Below are positions 15,745 to 23,481 of a DNA stretch of 45,248 nt, in pieces. This DNA comes from an uncultured Prevotellaceae bacterium (GTDB lineage: Bacteria > Bacteroidota > Bacteroidia > Bacteroidales > Bacteroidaceae). The DNA lies in assembly GCA_945833925.1 (NCBI GenBank), contig CAMAFX010000014.1, positions 1-45,248 of the forward strand. The letters are read 5' to 3'. How positions within the stretch are numbered: the first letter of the stretch is position 1; every line of letters starts with the position of its first letter. The notes below the pieces were generated by a model that searched no databases, had not been told where the DNA came from, and saw only the letters and a list, made by a program, of their open reading frames with translations. Both the position numbers and the translations under genes were made by a program.

Positions 15745-17052
15745 TCAATCTTCTCTTCGAATGTGAGCTCCAAGAGCATTCAGACGCCCCTCGATATCCT
15801 GATATCCGCGGTCAATCTGTCCGATATTCTCAATACGGCTTGTACCCGTTGCGCCCAAGGCTGCAATAAGAAGTGCAATACCGGCACGAATGTCGGGGCT
15901 TGTCATACGGGAGGCACGCAAAGCAATCTGTTTGTCGTGTCCCACCACAACCGCACGGTGAGGGTCGCACAAAATAATCTGCGCTCCCATATCTATCAGT
16001 TTGTCTACAAAGAACAAACGGCTTTCGAACATCTTCTGGTGAATGAGCACACTACCCTTGGCCTGTGTACTGACCACCAGCAGAACACTCAGCAGGTCGG
16101 GTGTCAAACCAGGCCATGGAGCATCCGAGATGGTCATGAACGATCCATCTAAGAACGAGTCAATCTCATAATGATCGTGAGCAGGGATGAAGATGTCATC
16201 GCCGTCATGCTCTACCGTAATGCCGAGACGGCGGAATGTATATGGAATGATGCCCAAATCGCGGTAAGAGACATTCTTGATACGAACCCCATTGCCGACC
16301 ATTGCAGACATACCGATGAAACTTCCAACCTCAATCATGTCGGGCAAGATATGGTGGTCTGCTCCGTGCAGCGACTTCATGCCGACTATCGTAATAAGGT
16401 TCGATGCAATGCCACTGATGTTTGCACCCATTGCATTCAGCAGGTGACACAACTGCTGTATGTATGGTTCGCAGGCGGCATTGTAGATGGTTGTAGTGCC
16501 TTCAGCAAGAACACTTGCCATAATGATATTTGCAGTTCCTGTCACCGAAGCCTCATCAAGTAGCATATACGTACCCGTAAGCTTGTCGGCCTTGATGCTG
16601 AAAACACCACGCTCTGTATCGTGTTCGAATTGTGCTCCAAGCTTTAGCATACCGAGGAAGTGGGTGTCCAGACGGCGTCTGCCTATCTTGTCGCCACCAG
16701 GCTTTGCCACAGCCGCCTTGCCGAAACGTGCCAGCATAGGACCTACAAACATGATGCTGCCACGCAGTTTGCTACAACGTGTCAGGAACTCATCACTCTC
16801 AGAATATGCTATATTGACATTGTCTGCCTGGAACGTATAGTCCGACGGACCGTTCTTTGTCACCTTGACTCCCAAGTCCTGAAGCAGTACTATCTGGTTA
16901 TTGACATCGCTGATGTCTGGGATGTTCTTAATCCTGACAGGATCGCTGGTCAACAGCGTTGCACAAAGCACTTGCAATGCTTCATTCTTGGCACCTTGCG
17001 GTGTTATCTCTCCCTGCAGTTTATGACCGCCCTCTATAATGAATGCTGACAT
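15745..17052 (-). CDS. murA: UDP-N-acetylglucosamine 1-carboxyvinyltransferase (Cys-to-Asp type)
   Basis: 435 aa from the ATG at 17052 (MSAFIIEGGHKLQGE); a longer frame to 17166 would overlap the upstream gene and adds no family sequence. Two EPSP-synthase-like domains with K-N motif QGAKNE near 20 and RLDTH. MurA transfers enolpyruvate to UDP-GlcNAc, the first committed step of peptidoglycan synthesis. The active-site loop reads PGGDKIG, so residue 121 is Asp where E. coli has Cys115, the fosfomycin target. This replacement keeps activity in known enzymes and gives fosfomycin resistance. Operon member between DUF4290 and rimM. Confidence 0.97.
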   Translation of the reverse strand: MSAFIIEGGHKLQGEITPQGAKNEALQVLCATLLTSDPVRIKNIPDISDVNNQIVLLQDLGVKVTKNGPSDYTFQADNVNIAYSESDEFLTRCSKLRGSIMFVGPMLARFGKAAVAKPGGDKIGRRRLDTHFLGMLKLGAQFEHDTERGVFSIKADKLTGTYMLLDEASVTGTANIIMASVLAEGTTTIYNAACEPYIQQLCHLLNAMGANISGIASNLITIVGMKSLHGADHHILPDMIEVGSFIGMSAMVGNGVRIKNVSYRDLGIIPYTFRRLGITVEHDGDDIFIPAHDHYEIDSFLDGSFMTISDAPWPGLTPDLLSVLLVVSTQAKGSVLIHQKMFESRLFFVDKLIDMGAQIILCDPHRAVVVGHDKQIALRASRMTSPDIRAGIALLIAALGATGTSRIENIGQIDRGYQDIEGRLNALGAHIRRED

Positions 17053-17074
17053 ATATATAGTATGCTGACTTTTT

Positions 17075-17665
17075 TTATTTCTTTTTCTTCTTTCTCTTGG
17101 ACGAAGGTATCCCACTTCCCTGAACGACGCTGTCGAACTTGAAATGTTCGACATCAAGTTGTACACGTCCGTCGGTGTATCTTGCCACGTCTGCAGCTAT
17201 CTTCTCAGGATCCGCAGCATCGCGATTCCAGTCATAAAGATTCTGATTCATCTGGTTTGCCACGTCCTCGAGCAAGGCATCTCGCTCCTCTCCTTCCTCC
17301 ATCGTTGCCAGATGTGCAAGCAACTGCTCAACCAGATTACCATAATGACGATTGCGGATATTCTTCTTGGGATAGTTCAATGGCTGTGGCTTTGCCGACT
17401 CCTCGTCCAGACGAGTTACGGCAAAAGGATAGTCAACATCCAATTCATAATTGGACATGAATGCCAGATGATCCCAAAGTTTGTGTCTGAAGTCGCTTTG
17501 TTCGCGTAACTGAGGCTGCATATTCGACATTATGTCGACGATTGTCTCGGCACACCTCTGCCGGTCTTCACGGTTCTCCAGAGTCAATGCATGCTGTATC
17601 ATATTCTGTACAGTGCGTCCATACTCTGGCATTACAAGTTTATCTCGCTGGGTATTGTACTTCAT
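17075..17665 (-). CDS. DUF4290 domain protein
   Basis: 196 aa, opening MKYNTQRDKLVMPEYGRTVQ, which is characteristic of the Bacteroidetes-specific DUF4290 family. It is helical, soluble, and ends in a poly-lysine tail (KRKKKKK), so it may contact nucleic acid or acidic surfaces; the function is not known. Its position directly before murA and 16 nt after tsaB is conserved in Bacteroidales as far as I recall. Confidence 0.93.
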   Translation of the reverse strand: MKYNTQRDKLVMPEYGRTVQNMIQHALTLENREDRQRCAETIVDIMSNMQPQLREQSDFRHKLWDHLAFMSNYELDVDYPFAVTRLDEESAKPQPLNYPKKNIRNRHYGNLVEQLLAHLATMEEGEERDALLEDVANQMNQNLYDWNRDAADPEKIAADVARYTDGRVQLDVEHFKFDSVVQGSGIPSSKRKKKKK

Positions 17666-17681
17666 TAAAGTTCAATTATAT

Positions 17682-18383
17682 TTAGGTTGTGTGAAGCAAG
17701 TCACGGCTTTTTGTTGCAACGAAATCCTTCAGGTAAAATGGTTCGAAATATGCAACATCCTTCACCTCGCCTCTCATAAACGCCCGCTCAGCCAGGGGCA
17801 TCATGTTCTTTGCCAATGGCCAAACGTCCGGAATAAAAATTGCGTTGGGATGATCTATCACAGACTTGCACTTCATCGCTCCGTCACCGAAGAAACATAC
17901 CGGTCCCTTATCAAGATATTCCTTGTATGTCTCTGCAGTAACTACATCTGGCTGAATACCCCTGACCTCTCTCAGTGCACGGTCATAGACAGCAGAGTAA
18001 ACCTCCATTCGACGCGCATCTATCATAGGAACAATAAGGGCATCCTCGGGAACATTGTCGTTGAACAGAAGAACTGGCACACACAGTAGTTGCAGTGTCG
18101 ACACCGACAAAAGAGGCACACGACGGCCATAGCAGACGCCCTTCGCCATACTGACGCCAATTCTCAAACCCGTATAGCTACCTGGACCCTCGCTTACAGC
18201 AACAGCATCCAAAGGAATAGCATGACTTTCGGCAAATGACAAAGCTTCATCGACAAAAACTCCACATGAAACTGCGTGAGAAGGTCCCTCAAGGTCTGCC
18301 TTCTCAAAAATCACCTTTCCATCCTGACTTACAGCCACGGAGCATACCTTAGTGCTCGTTTCTATATGTAATATACACGCCAT
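17682..18383 (-). CDS. tsaB: tRNA threonylcarbamoyladenosine biosynthesis protein TsaB
   Basis: 233 aa with an ASKHA fold: N-terminal ILHIETSTKVCSVAV and the hallmark GPGSYTGLRIG near 68-78. TsaB partners with TsaD and TsaE to place t6A at position 37 of ANN-decoding tRNAs; it is a non-catalytic scaffold. It is the first gene of the leftward eight-gene operon, with a TAnnTTTG box about 30 nt upstream. Confidence 0.95.
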   Translation of the reverse strand: MACILHIETSTKVCSVAVSQDGKVIFEKADLEGPSHAVSCGVFVDEALSFAESHAIPLDAVAVSEGPGSYTGLRIGVSMAKGVCYGRRVPLLSVSTLQLLCVPVLLFNDNVPEDALIVPMIDARRMEVYSAVYDRALREVRGIQPDVVTAETYKEYLDKGPVCFFGDGAMKCKSVIDHPNAIFIPDVWPLAKNMMPLAERAFMRGEVKDVAYFEPFYLKDFVATKSRDLLHTT

Positions 18384-18410
18384 TGACAGTTTTTAATCAT
18401 ATTTTCGACG

Positions 18411-18418
18411 CAAAATTA
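18411..18418 (-). promoter_or_regulatory. -7 box for the tsaB operon
   Basis: Minus-strand TAATTTTG lies 28 nt before the tsaB start. No exact TTTG is found at the -33 distance, so the assignment rests on the -7 box and location. Confidence 0.5.
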
Positions 18419-18440
18419 CAATTTTTTCCCCAATATTTCT

Positions 18441-18448
18441 TATTTTTG
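18441..18448 (+). promoter_or_regulatory. -7 box for the yicC-gmk-nadD group
   Basis: TATTTTTG fits TAnnTTTG and lies 26 nt before the yicC ATG at 18474. The -33 element is poor. Together with the tsaB box it makes a divergent promoter region of under 100 bp. Confidence 0.5.
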
Positions 18449-18473
18449 CATAAAATTGTTTCGAAATATAATT

Positions 18474-19352
18474 ATGATACTATCAATGACCGGATACGGC
18501 AAAGCGTCGGTCGTATTCCAGAACAAAAAAATCACGGCAGAAATTAAGTCGCTTAATAGCAAGGCACTCGATTTGAGTACAAGAATTGCTCCCATCTACC
18601 GGGAAAAGGAGATGGACATACGCAGTATGATATCAACCACTCTGGAAAGAGGAAAAGTCGAGTTCAACCTATGGATTGAGAAGGAAGAATCGGCAAATGA
18701 GTCACCACTCAACGGAGCACTGTTGGGCACCTACTACAAACAGATAAAAAATATTTGCGCCGAGCAGAACATACCCGAGCCACAGGACTTCTGGCCAACG
18801 CTGATGCGTATGCCCGACATAATGAGCCGTACGGAAGTACAGCAGGAACTGACAGACGAGGAATGGAACATAGCAAGACAGGCAGTCGAAAACTGTCTGC
18901 AACAGCTCACCGACTTCCGACGTCAGGAGGGTGCTGCTCTACAGAAGAAGTTTGAAGAGAAACTTGACAACATTGCTCGCCTGCTTAGCGAGATTGAGCC
19001 ATACGAAAAGAGCAGAACTGAGAAGATCAGACAACGACTGGAAGAAGGTCTGCAGAGTATCCCCAATGTGGAGTACGACCGCGGCAGGCTGGAGCAGGAG
19101 ATGATTTTCTACATTGAGAAACTCGACATAAGCGAGGAAAAGCAGCGACTAACCAACCATCTGAAATATTTCCGCGAGACCATGGAGGACGGACACGGCC
19201 AGGGCAAGAAACTCGGTTTCATTGCTCAGGAGATGGGACGTGAAATCAACACCACAGGCAGCAAGAGCAACCAAGCAGAGATGCAGAACATCGTGGTGAA
19301 GATGAAGGACGAGTTGGAACAGATAAAGGAGCAGGTTCTGAACGTGATGTAA
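18474..19352 (+). CDS. yicC: YicC family endoribonuclease
   Basis: 292 aa from the ATG at 18474 (MILSMTGYGKAS); an upstream TTG would add only six unrelated residues. The family signature SMTGYG opens the protein, and the C-terminal DUF1732 part has GKKLGFIAQEMGREINTTGSKS, both near invariant in the family. YicC proteins are RNases acting on small and messenger RNAs. It is commonly followed by gmk, as here (58 nt). Confidence 0.95.
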   Translation: MILSMTGYGKASVVFQNKKITAEIKSLNSKALDLSTRIAPIYREKEMDIRSMISTTLERGKVEFNLWIEKEESANESPLNGALLGTYYKQIKNICAEQNIPEPQDFWPTLMRMPDIMSRTEVQQELTDEEWNIARQAVENCLQQLTDFRRQEGAALQKKFEEKLDNIARLLSEIEPYEKSRTEKIRQRLEEGLQSIPNVEYDRGRLEQEMIFYIEKLDISEEKQRLTNHLKYFRETMEDGHGQGKKLGFIAQEMGREINTTGSKSNQAEMQNIVVKMKDELEQIKEQVLNVM

Positions 19353-19410
19353 TCAGCAGCCAGCAAGTCTGAAAACAATCAATAACCGAAGAAACAAGAG
19401 ACAAGACAAT

Positions 19411-19998
19411 ATGAGCATTCAAGAAGGTAAAGGAGGAAGACTTTTTATTTTCAGTGCACCGTCGGGAAGTGGAAAGAGCACTATAGTACAGTGGCTGATG
19501 AAGGAGCATCCCGAACTGAAGATGGCATTCAGCATCAGTGCCACAAGCCGTGCCCCACGAGGAACAGAACAGAACGGAGTCGAATATTTCTTCCTTACAG
19601 TAGAGGAGTTCGAGCAGAGAATAAGGAACAACGAGTTTCTGGAATACGAAGAGGTATACAAAGGAGGATTCTACGGAACATTGAAGGAGCAGGTTGAGAA
19701 ACAGCTCGAAGCCGGACAGAATGTTGTGTTCGATGTCGACGTAAAGGGTGGAGTGAACATCAAGAAGTTCTACGGAAAACGTGCCCTGAGCCTCTTCATC
19801 CAACCGCCTTCTGTCGAGGAACTGCGCCGCCGACTTGTTGGCCGAGCAACCGACAGTCCTGAAAAAATAGAAGAACGTCTCGCCAAGGCAGAGTATGAAC
19901 TCAGTTTTGCTCCTCAGTTCGACCATATTGTTGTCAACGACAACCTTGATGATGCAAAGACAGAAACACTGAAACTGGTAACAGAATTTCTTAAATAA
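19411..19998 (+). CDS. gmk: Guanylate kinase
   Basis: 195 aa. P-loop SAPSGSGKST near 15-24, GMP-binding SATSRAPRGTEQNGVEYFF, and VVFDVDVKGGVNIKK. It converts GMP and ATP to GDP and ADP, needed for GTP supply and recycling of ppGpp precursors. The next gene starts at the base after its stop codon. Confidence 0.97.
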   Translation: MSIQEGKGGRLFIFSAPSGSGKSTIVQWLMKEHPELKMAFSISATSRAPRGTEQNGVEYFFLTVEEFEQRIRNNEFLEYEEVYKGGFYGTLKEQVEKQLEAGQNVVFDVDVKGGVNIKKFYGKRALSLFIQPPSVEELRRRLVGRATDSPEKIEERLAKAEYELSFAPQFDHIVVNDNLDDAKTETLKLVTEFLK

Positions 19999-20271
19999 AT
20001 GAAGAACTTACAGAACAACAAGACAATAGGCGGCGTCGCCATTCTGTCGTTCATAGTCGGAGTATGCACACTGGTGCTTGCTATTACCACTAAAGCCACA
20101 GCCGAGACTATGGCACAAAAGAACACAATGTACGAGATTGGCGGACTTTCGCTGGCGTTGTCTCTCGTACTCGGCATACTGATGCTCCAGAATCGCATTC
20201 GCCAGAACAAGAAGAAGGATCGCTACCACGCCGTACACTGGAACAACGGACACATCAGCAAGGATGCGTAG
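19999..20271 (+). CDS. Small membrane protein with two helices, unknown
   Basis: 90 aa, start ATG directly following the gmk stop (TAA-ATG). Two hydrophobic segments, about 10-31 (GVAILSFIVGVCTLVLAI) and 46-62 (GGLSLALSLVLGILML), then a basic tail RIRQNKKKDRYH, so both ends are likely cytoplasmic. No family is recognised. It sits between gmk and nadD and is probably co-translated with gmk; the tight junction argues it is a real gene. Confidence 0.75.
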   Translation: MKNLQNNKTIGGVAILSFIVGVCTLVLAITTKATAETMAQKNTMYEIGGLSLALSLVLGILMLQNRIRQNKKKDRYHAVHWNNGHISKDA

Positions 20272-20307
20272 ATAATGGGGTGACAGACACGGACACGTCA
20301 AGCAAGG

Positions 20308-20889
20308 ATGCGTAAGACAGTAGGAATATACGGAGGGTCGTTCAACCCCATTCACGACGGTCACACCCAACTGGGCAAGTGGCTGTGCGATAACGGCTAT
20401 GTCGACGAGTTGTGGTTCCTTGTTTCTCCGCTCAATCCTCACAAAATAGGCGACACCAGTCTGCTTGACGATGAGACGAGGCTGCACCTCGCCAAACTTG
20501 CGATAGAGGAATGTGCCACGCTGAAAGTCTGCGACTTCGAGATGCATCTGCCGCGTCCGTCGTATATGGTGAATACTCTATTCTCACTTAGGGAGACATA
20601 TCCCGACATAGATTTTATTCTTGTCATCGGTGCGGACAACTGGGAGCGGTTTAACCTTTGGTATAAGCCTGACGAGATAATGAGGCATCACAGGATTCTG
20701 GTTTATCCCAGAGAGGGTTACCTGGTCGACAGTGACTCATTGCCCGGTGGAGTGACGCTCGTTGACTCCCCTATCTACAACATCAGCAGCACCGAAATCA
20801 GAGAGCAAATCAGGAAAGGCACATACGACGGGCGGATGATATCTCCCAACGTATGGACAGAAATAAAAAGGTTAGGACTTTATGCCTAA
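20308..20889 (+). CDS. nadD: Nicotinate-nucleotide adenylyltransferase
   Basis: 193 aa with the nucleotidyltransferase signature GGSFNPIHDGH (10-20) and the C-terminal ISSTEIREQIRKG. It joins nicotinate mononucleotide and ATP to deamido-NAD in NAD synthesis. Last gene of the rightward yicC group; a hairpin overlaps its stop codon. Confidence 0.96.
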   Translation: MRKTVGIYGGSFNPIHDGHTQLGKWLCDNGYVDELWFLVSPLNPHKIGDTSLLDDETRLHLAKLAIEECATLKVCDFEMHLPRPSYMVNTLFSLRETYPDIDFILVIGADNWERFNLWYKPDEIMRHHRILVYPREGYLVDSDSLPGGVTLVDSPIYNISSTEIREQIRKGTYDGRMISPNVWTEIKRLGLYA

Positions 20890-20900
20890 CCTTATTTATA
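20868..20900 (+). terminator. Terminator of the nadD group
   Basis: AAGGTTAGG (20868-20876) pairs with CCTAACCTT (20885-20893), overlapping the nadD stop, followed by an AT-rich run. The T-tract is not pure, so efficiency is uncertain. Confidence 0.6.
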
Positions 20901-21002
20901 TATATAAGAGAGAAGAAGGATGCATGCTTTCCCCTTCACTAAATGTGCAGAAACGAAAGGGATCCCACCCTCAGCAAGAATGTGCAACAAGAAAATACGA
21001 GA

Positions 21003-21662
21003 CTATTTTTTTGAAGATTTTATCTTAATCTCTCTTCTTACATCCTCACCGTCCCAACAACCGATTGTCAGGTGGTTTTGGTCGCCACTGAAAAGCACAC
21101 CATAGCCAGCACGAACATCGTTGTTGTACTCGCCAAACCAGATATCGCCATTTGCATAATAATAGATTCCATAGCCATGGCGACGATGCTTGTAAATCTC
21201 GCCTACATACTGGTCGCCATTACTATATCGCATAGATACAAAGGCATATTCAAATAGTCCCTTACCGTCAAGAATCTGCTTTGAATTTGCACGGTACACA
21301 TATTCCATGTAACCTGATGTCATACTATAGTTGACATAGTAGTCCGGACTGCCGACACGGACATCAGTACCAAGCATAGTTATACCAAAGACCAACTTTC
21401 CCTTGTTAAACTGACCGAATATCTGCGAGCCGTCATTATTGACAAACATACCATACCCACACAGCATATTGTTCTCATCTACCTGACCCACATACTGCCC
21501 GTTGCTGGTCGATATTATCTTTGAAGGGTTCTTCTCGACATAGTCAAGAAAGACATTCTGATACTCTGCTGGTGCATAGGCATACTTCTCAACTACTGTC
21601 TGCTGAGCATAGGATACGCCTGCCACACACACAAAGAATAAAGAAACAAGGATTTTTCTCAT
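21003..21662 (-). CDS. Exported MORN-repeat protein
   Basis: 219 aa from the ATG at 21662, which puts the signal peptide (MRKILVSLFFVCVAGVSYAQ) at the N-terminus; an ATG at 21680 would precede it with six residues. The mature part has MORN-type repeats of the YxGEIxxxxxHGYGIYYYANGDIW pattern, seen at least twice near 155-205 and in weaker copies before (GQYVGQVDENNMLCGYGMF). MORN repeats form beta-hairpin rods used for membrane or protein contact; the role here is unknown. It lies 25 nt after ispF. Confidence 0.85.
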   Translation of the reverse strand: MRKILVSLFFVCVAGVSYAQQTVVEKYAYAPAEYQNVFLDYVEKNPSKIISTSNGQYVGQVDENNMLCGYGMFVNNDGSQIFGQFNKGKLVFGITMLGTDVRVGSPDYYVNYSMTSGYMEYVYRANSKQILDGKGLFEYAFVSMRYSNGDQYVGEIYKHRRHGYGIYYYANGDIWFGEYNNDVRAGYGVLFSGDQNHLTIGCWDGEDVRREIKIKSSKK

Positions 21663-21687
21663 AACTTCAAGTAGAAACATTAATGAC

Positions 21688-22170
21688 TCAATCCTTTTCG
21701 ATAAGCGCTACTGCATAGGCAGAGATACCTTCCTGACGACCTGTAAAACCCAACTTCTCGGTTGTTGTTGCCTTTATCGAGACGTCATCAACATCTAAGC
21801 CCATTACGTCAGCCAGCGTCTGCTGCATCATCGGAATGTGTGGGTTTAACTTTGGACTCTCAGCGCATACTGTAGCGTCTATATTTCCTATATGGTAACC
21901 CTTTTGTGCAACTATCTCTACTGTTTTCTTGAGCAGAATCTTGCTGTCAATGCCCTTGAAGTCACTACTGTTGTCAGGAAAATGATAGCCTATATCACGC
22001 ATATTTGCGGCACCGAGAATGGCGTCGCAAATGGCATGTATCAGTACATCAGCATCGCTGTGTCCATACAAACCCTGTTCGTGCTCTATCTTTATTCCTC
22101 CAAGCCAAAGTTCACGACGTCCTACCAACTGGTGTACATCGTATCCCAAACCAACTCTTATCTTTCCCAT
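21688..22170 (-). CDS. ispF: 2-C-methyl-D-erythritol 2,4-cyclodiphosphate synthase
   Basis: 160 aa, usual length. Metal ligands in GLGYDVHQL and the substrate motif GHSDADVLIHAICDAILGAA are intact, as is IKATTTEKLGFTGRQEGI. It forms the cyclodiphosphate in the MEP isoprenoid pathway, acting after IspE. Start overlaps the porV stop region by one base, indicating coupling within the porU-porV-ispF-MORN group. Confidence 0.97.
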   Translation of the reverse strand: MGKIRVGLGYDVHQLVGRRELWLGGIKIEHEQGLYGHSDADVLIHAICDAILGAANMRDIGYHFPDNSSDFKGIDSKILLKKTVEIVAQKGYHIGNIDATVCAESPKLNPHIPMMQQTLADVMGLDVDDVSIKATTTEKLGFTGRQEGISAYAVALIEKD

Positions 22171-23390
22171 TATCTTCTGCGACTACTGAATAATTCTTTT
22201 ATTCCATCAAGGTCAAAGCCAAGCGTGAAACGCATGGTCTGGTCCAACGGGTTAGTCTGACTCGTACTGAACACATATGCTGCATCAACGCTGAAGATGC
22301 TCATATGGAAACCGGCACCGGCAGTAAAGTACTTACGGTTACCCTTGTTCTCGGCCTCGTGGTGATAACCTGCACGAATCATGAAACGGTCGTTGTAGGT
22401 GTATTCCATACCAAGACTCCACTGAATCTCCTGCATCTCCTCCTTGAATCCGTTTGGAGCATCATGGAAACTCTTGAAGATACCAGAGATAGGCGATATG
22501 TCGTAATACTCGCGCTGCACACGATCCTGATACTCCTCGTTTGGTTCCATATAATTGTTGCCTGCCCACTCTTCGTTCGACTCGTCATACTTCTGCTTGG
22601 GATATGTAGGAACAAGCAACTTGTTTGCCTCTGCCGTTACCGAGAACTTGTTGTACTCGTTGAAGGGAATGGTCATATTGATACCCAAACGGAGATTCGT
22701 CGGTATAAATTCTGCATTGTCATCGCCTCCATATGAAATCTTAGAACCGATGTTGCTGATGTTAAGACCCCAACCGAAACTGCACTCGCGGTTTCCCATC
22801 ATGAAGTAACCGTTACGATACATTGAGATGTCGGCAGCAAACGCCTTTCCAGCCTTCGACTCGGCAGTGTAGTCGTAGGTGATGTCACTGTAAATGAAAC
22901 GCATTGCAACACCCATTGAGAAACACTCGCTCAGCATACGGCTGTACGCAGCATCGAAGGCAAATTCGTAAGGCTTGATGCTCATGGCATCCGCAGCCTC
23001 GCTCAGCATCACCTCACCCAAAGAGAAGTAACGAAGAGAGGCACTCAGTGCGGAGTAGTCACCGATGCGGTAGAAACCTGCCAGGTTGGCGAGATTGATG
23101 TCGTTGACCAACTTACGCAACCATGGTGTATAACTGGCAGACACTCCTGCACGCGCAATATTGAATGGATACTTAGCAGGGTTCCAGTACTGCGAGTTGG
23201 CATCGGCTTCAGTTGCCACACCGACATCACCCATGGCACCGGCACGGGCATCTGGGGCGATGGCAAGAGAGGTAACTCCAAAGTTTACAGGATTAAACAT
23301 ATTCTGCTTATCCTGAGCGCTTACATTCATCACAGCCATTGCGCAAAGCAGCACAATGAGATATCTTTTATAGTTCAAAATCTTTTTCAT
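22170..23390 (-). CDS. porV: Type IX secretion system outer-membrane protein PorV
   Basis: 406 aa with a signal peptide ending NVSAQ. The sequence begins LAIAPDARAGAMGDVGVAT, the hallmark of PorV/PorQ-type FadL-like barrels, followed by alternating amphipathic strands to a C-terminal FTLGFDLD strand. PorV carries type IX cargo from the translocon to the attachment complex with PorU, PorQ and PorZ. It lies 91 nt downstream of porU in the same direction. Confidence 0.95.
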   Translation of the reverse strand: MKKILNYKRYLIVLLCAMAVMNVSAQDKQNMFNPVNFGVTSLAIAPDARAGAMGDVGVATEADANSQYWNPAKYPFNIARAGVSASYTPWLRKLVNDINLANLAGFYRIGDYSALSASLRYFSLGEVMLSEAADAMSIKPYEFAFDAAYSRMLSECFSMGVAMRFIYSDITYDYTAESKAGKAFAADISMYRNGYFMMGNRECSFGWGLNISNIGSKISYGGDDNAEFIPTNLRLGINMTIPFNEYNKFSVTAEANKLLVPTYPKQKYDESNEEWAGNNYMEPNEEYQDRVQREYYDISPISGIFKSFHDAPNGFKEEMQEIQWSLGMEYTYNDRFMIRAGYHHEAENKGNRKYFTAGAGFHMSIFSVDAAYVFSTSQTNPLDQTMRFTLGFDLDGIKELFSSRRR

Positions 23391-23481
23391 ACAACTAATT
23401 AACGCAAATCATTGCATTTTATTGCATTTAAGACTAACATTAACATCACTTTAAGTTAAAAGCAGAATAACGACCCGCGTT

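Noticed and set aside
17053..17166. Longer murA start
   Set aside because: It would overlap DUF4290 and adds sequence without family similarity; the ATG at 17052 gives the normal length.
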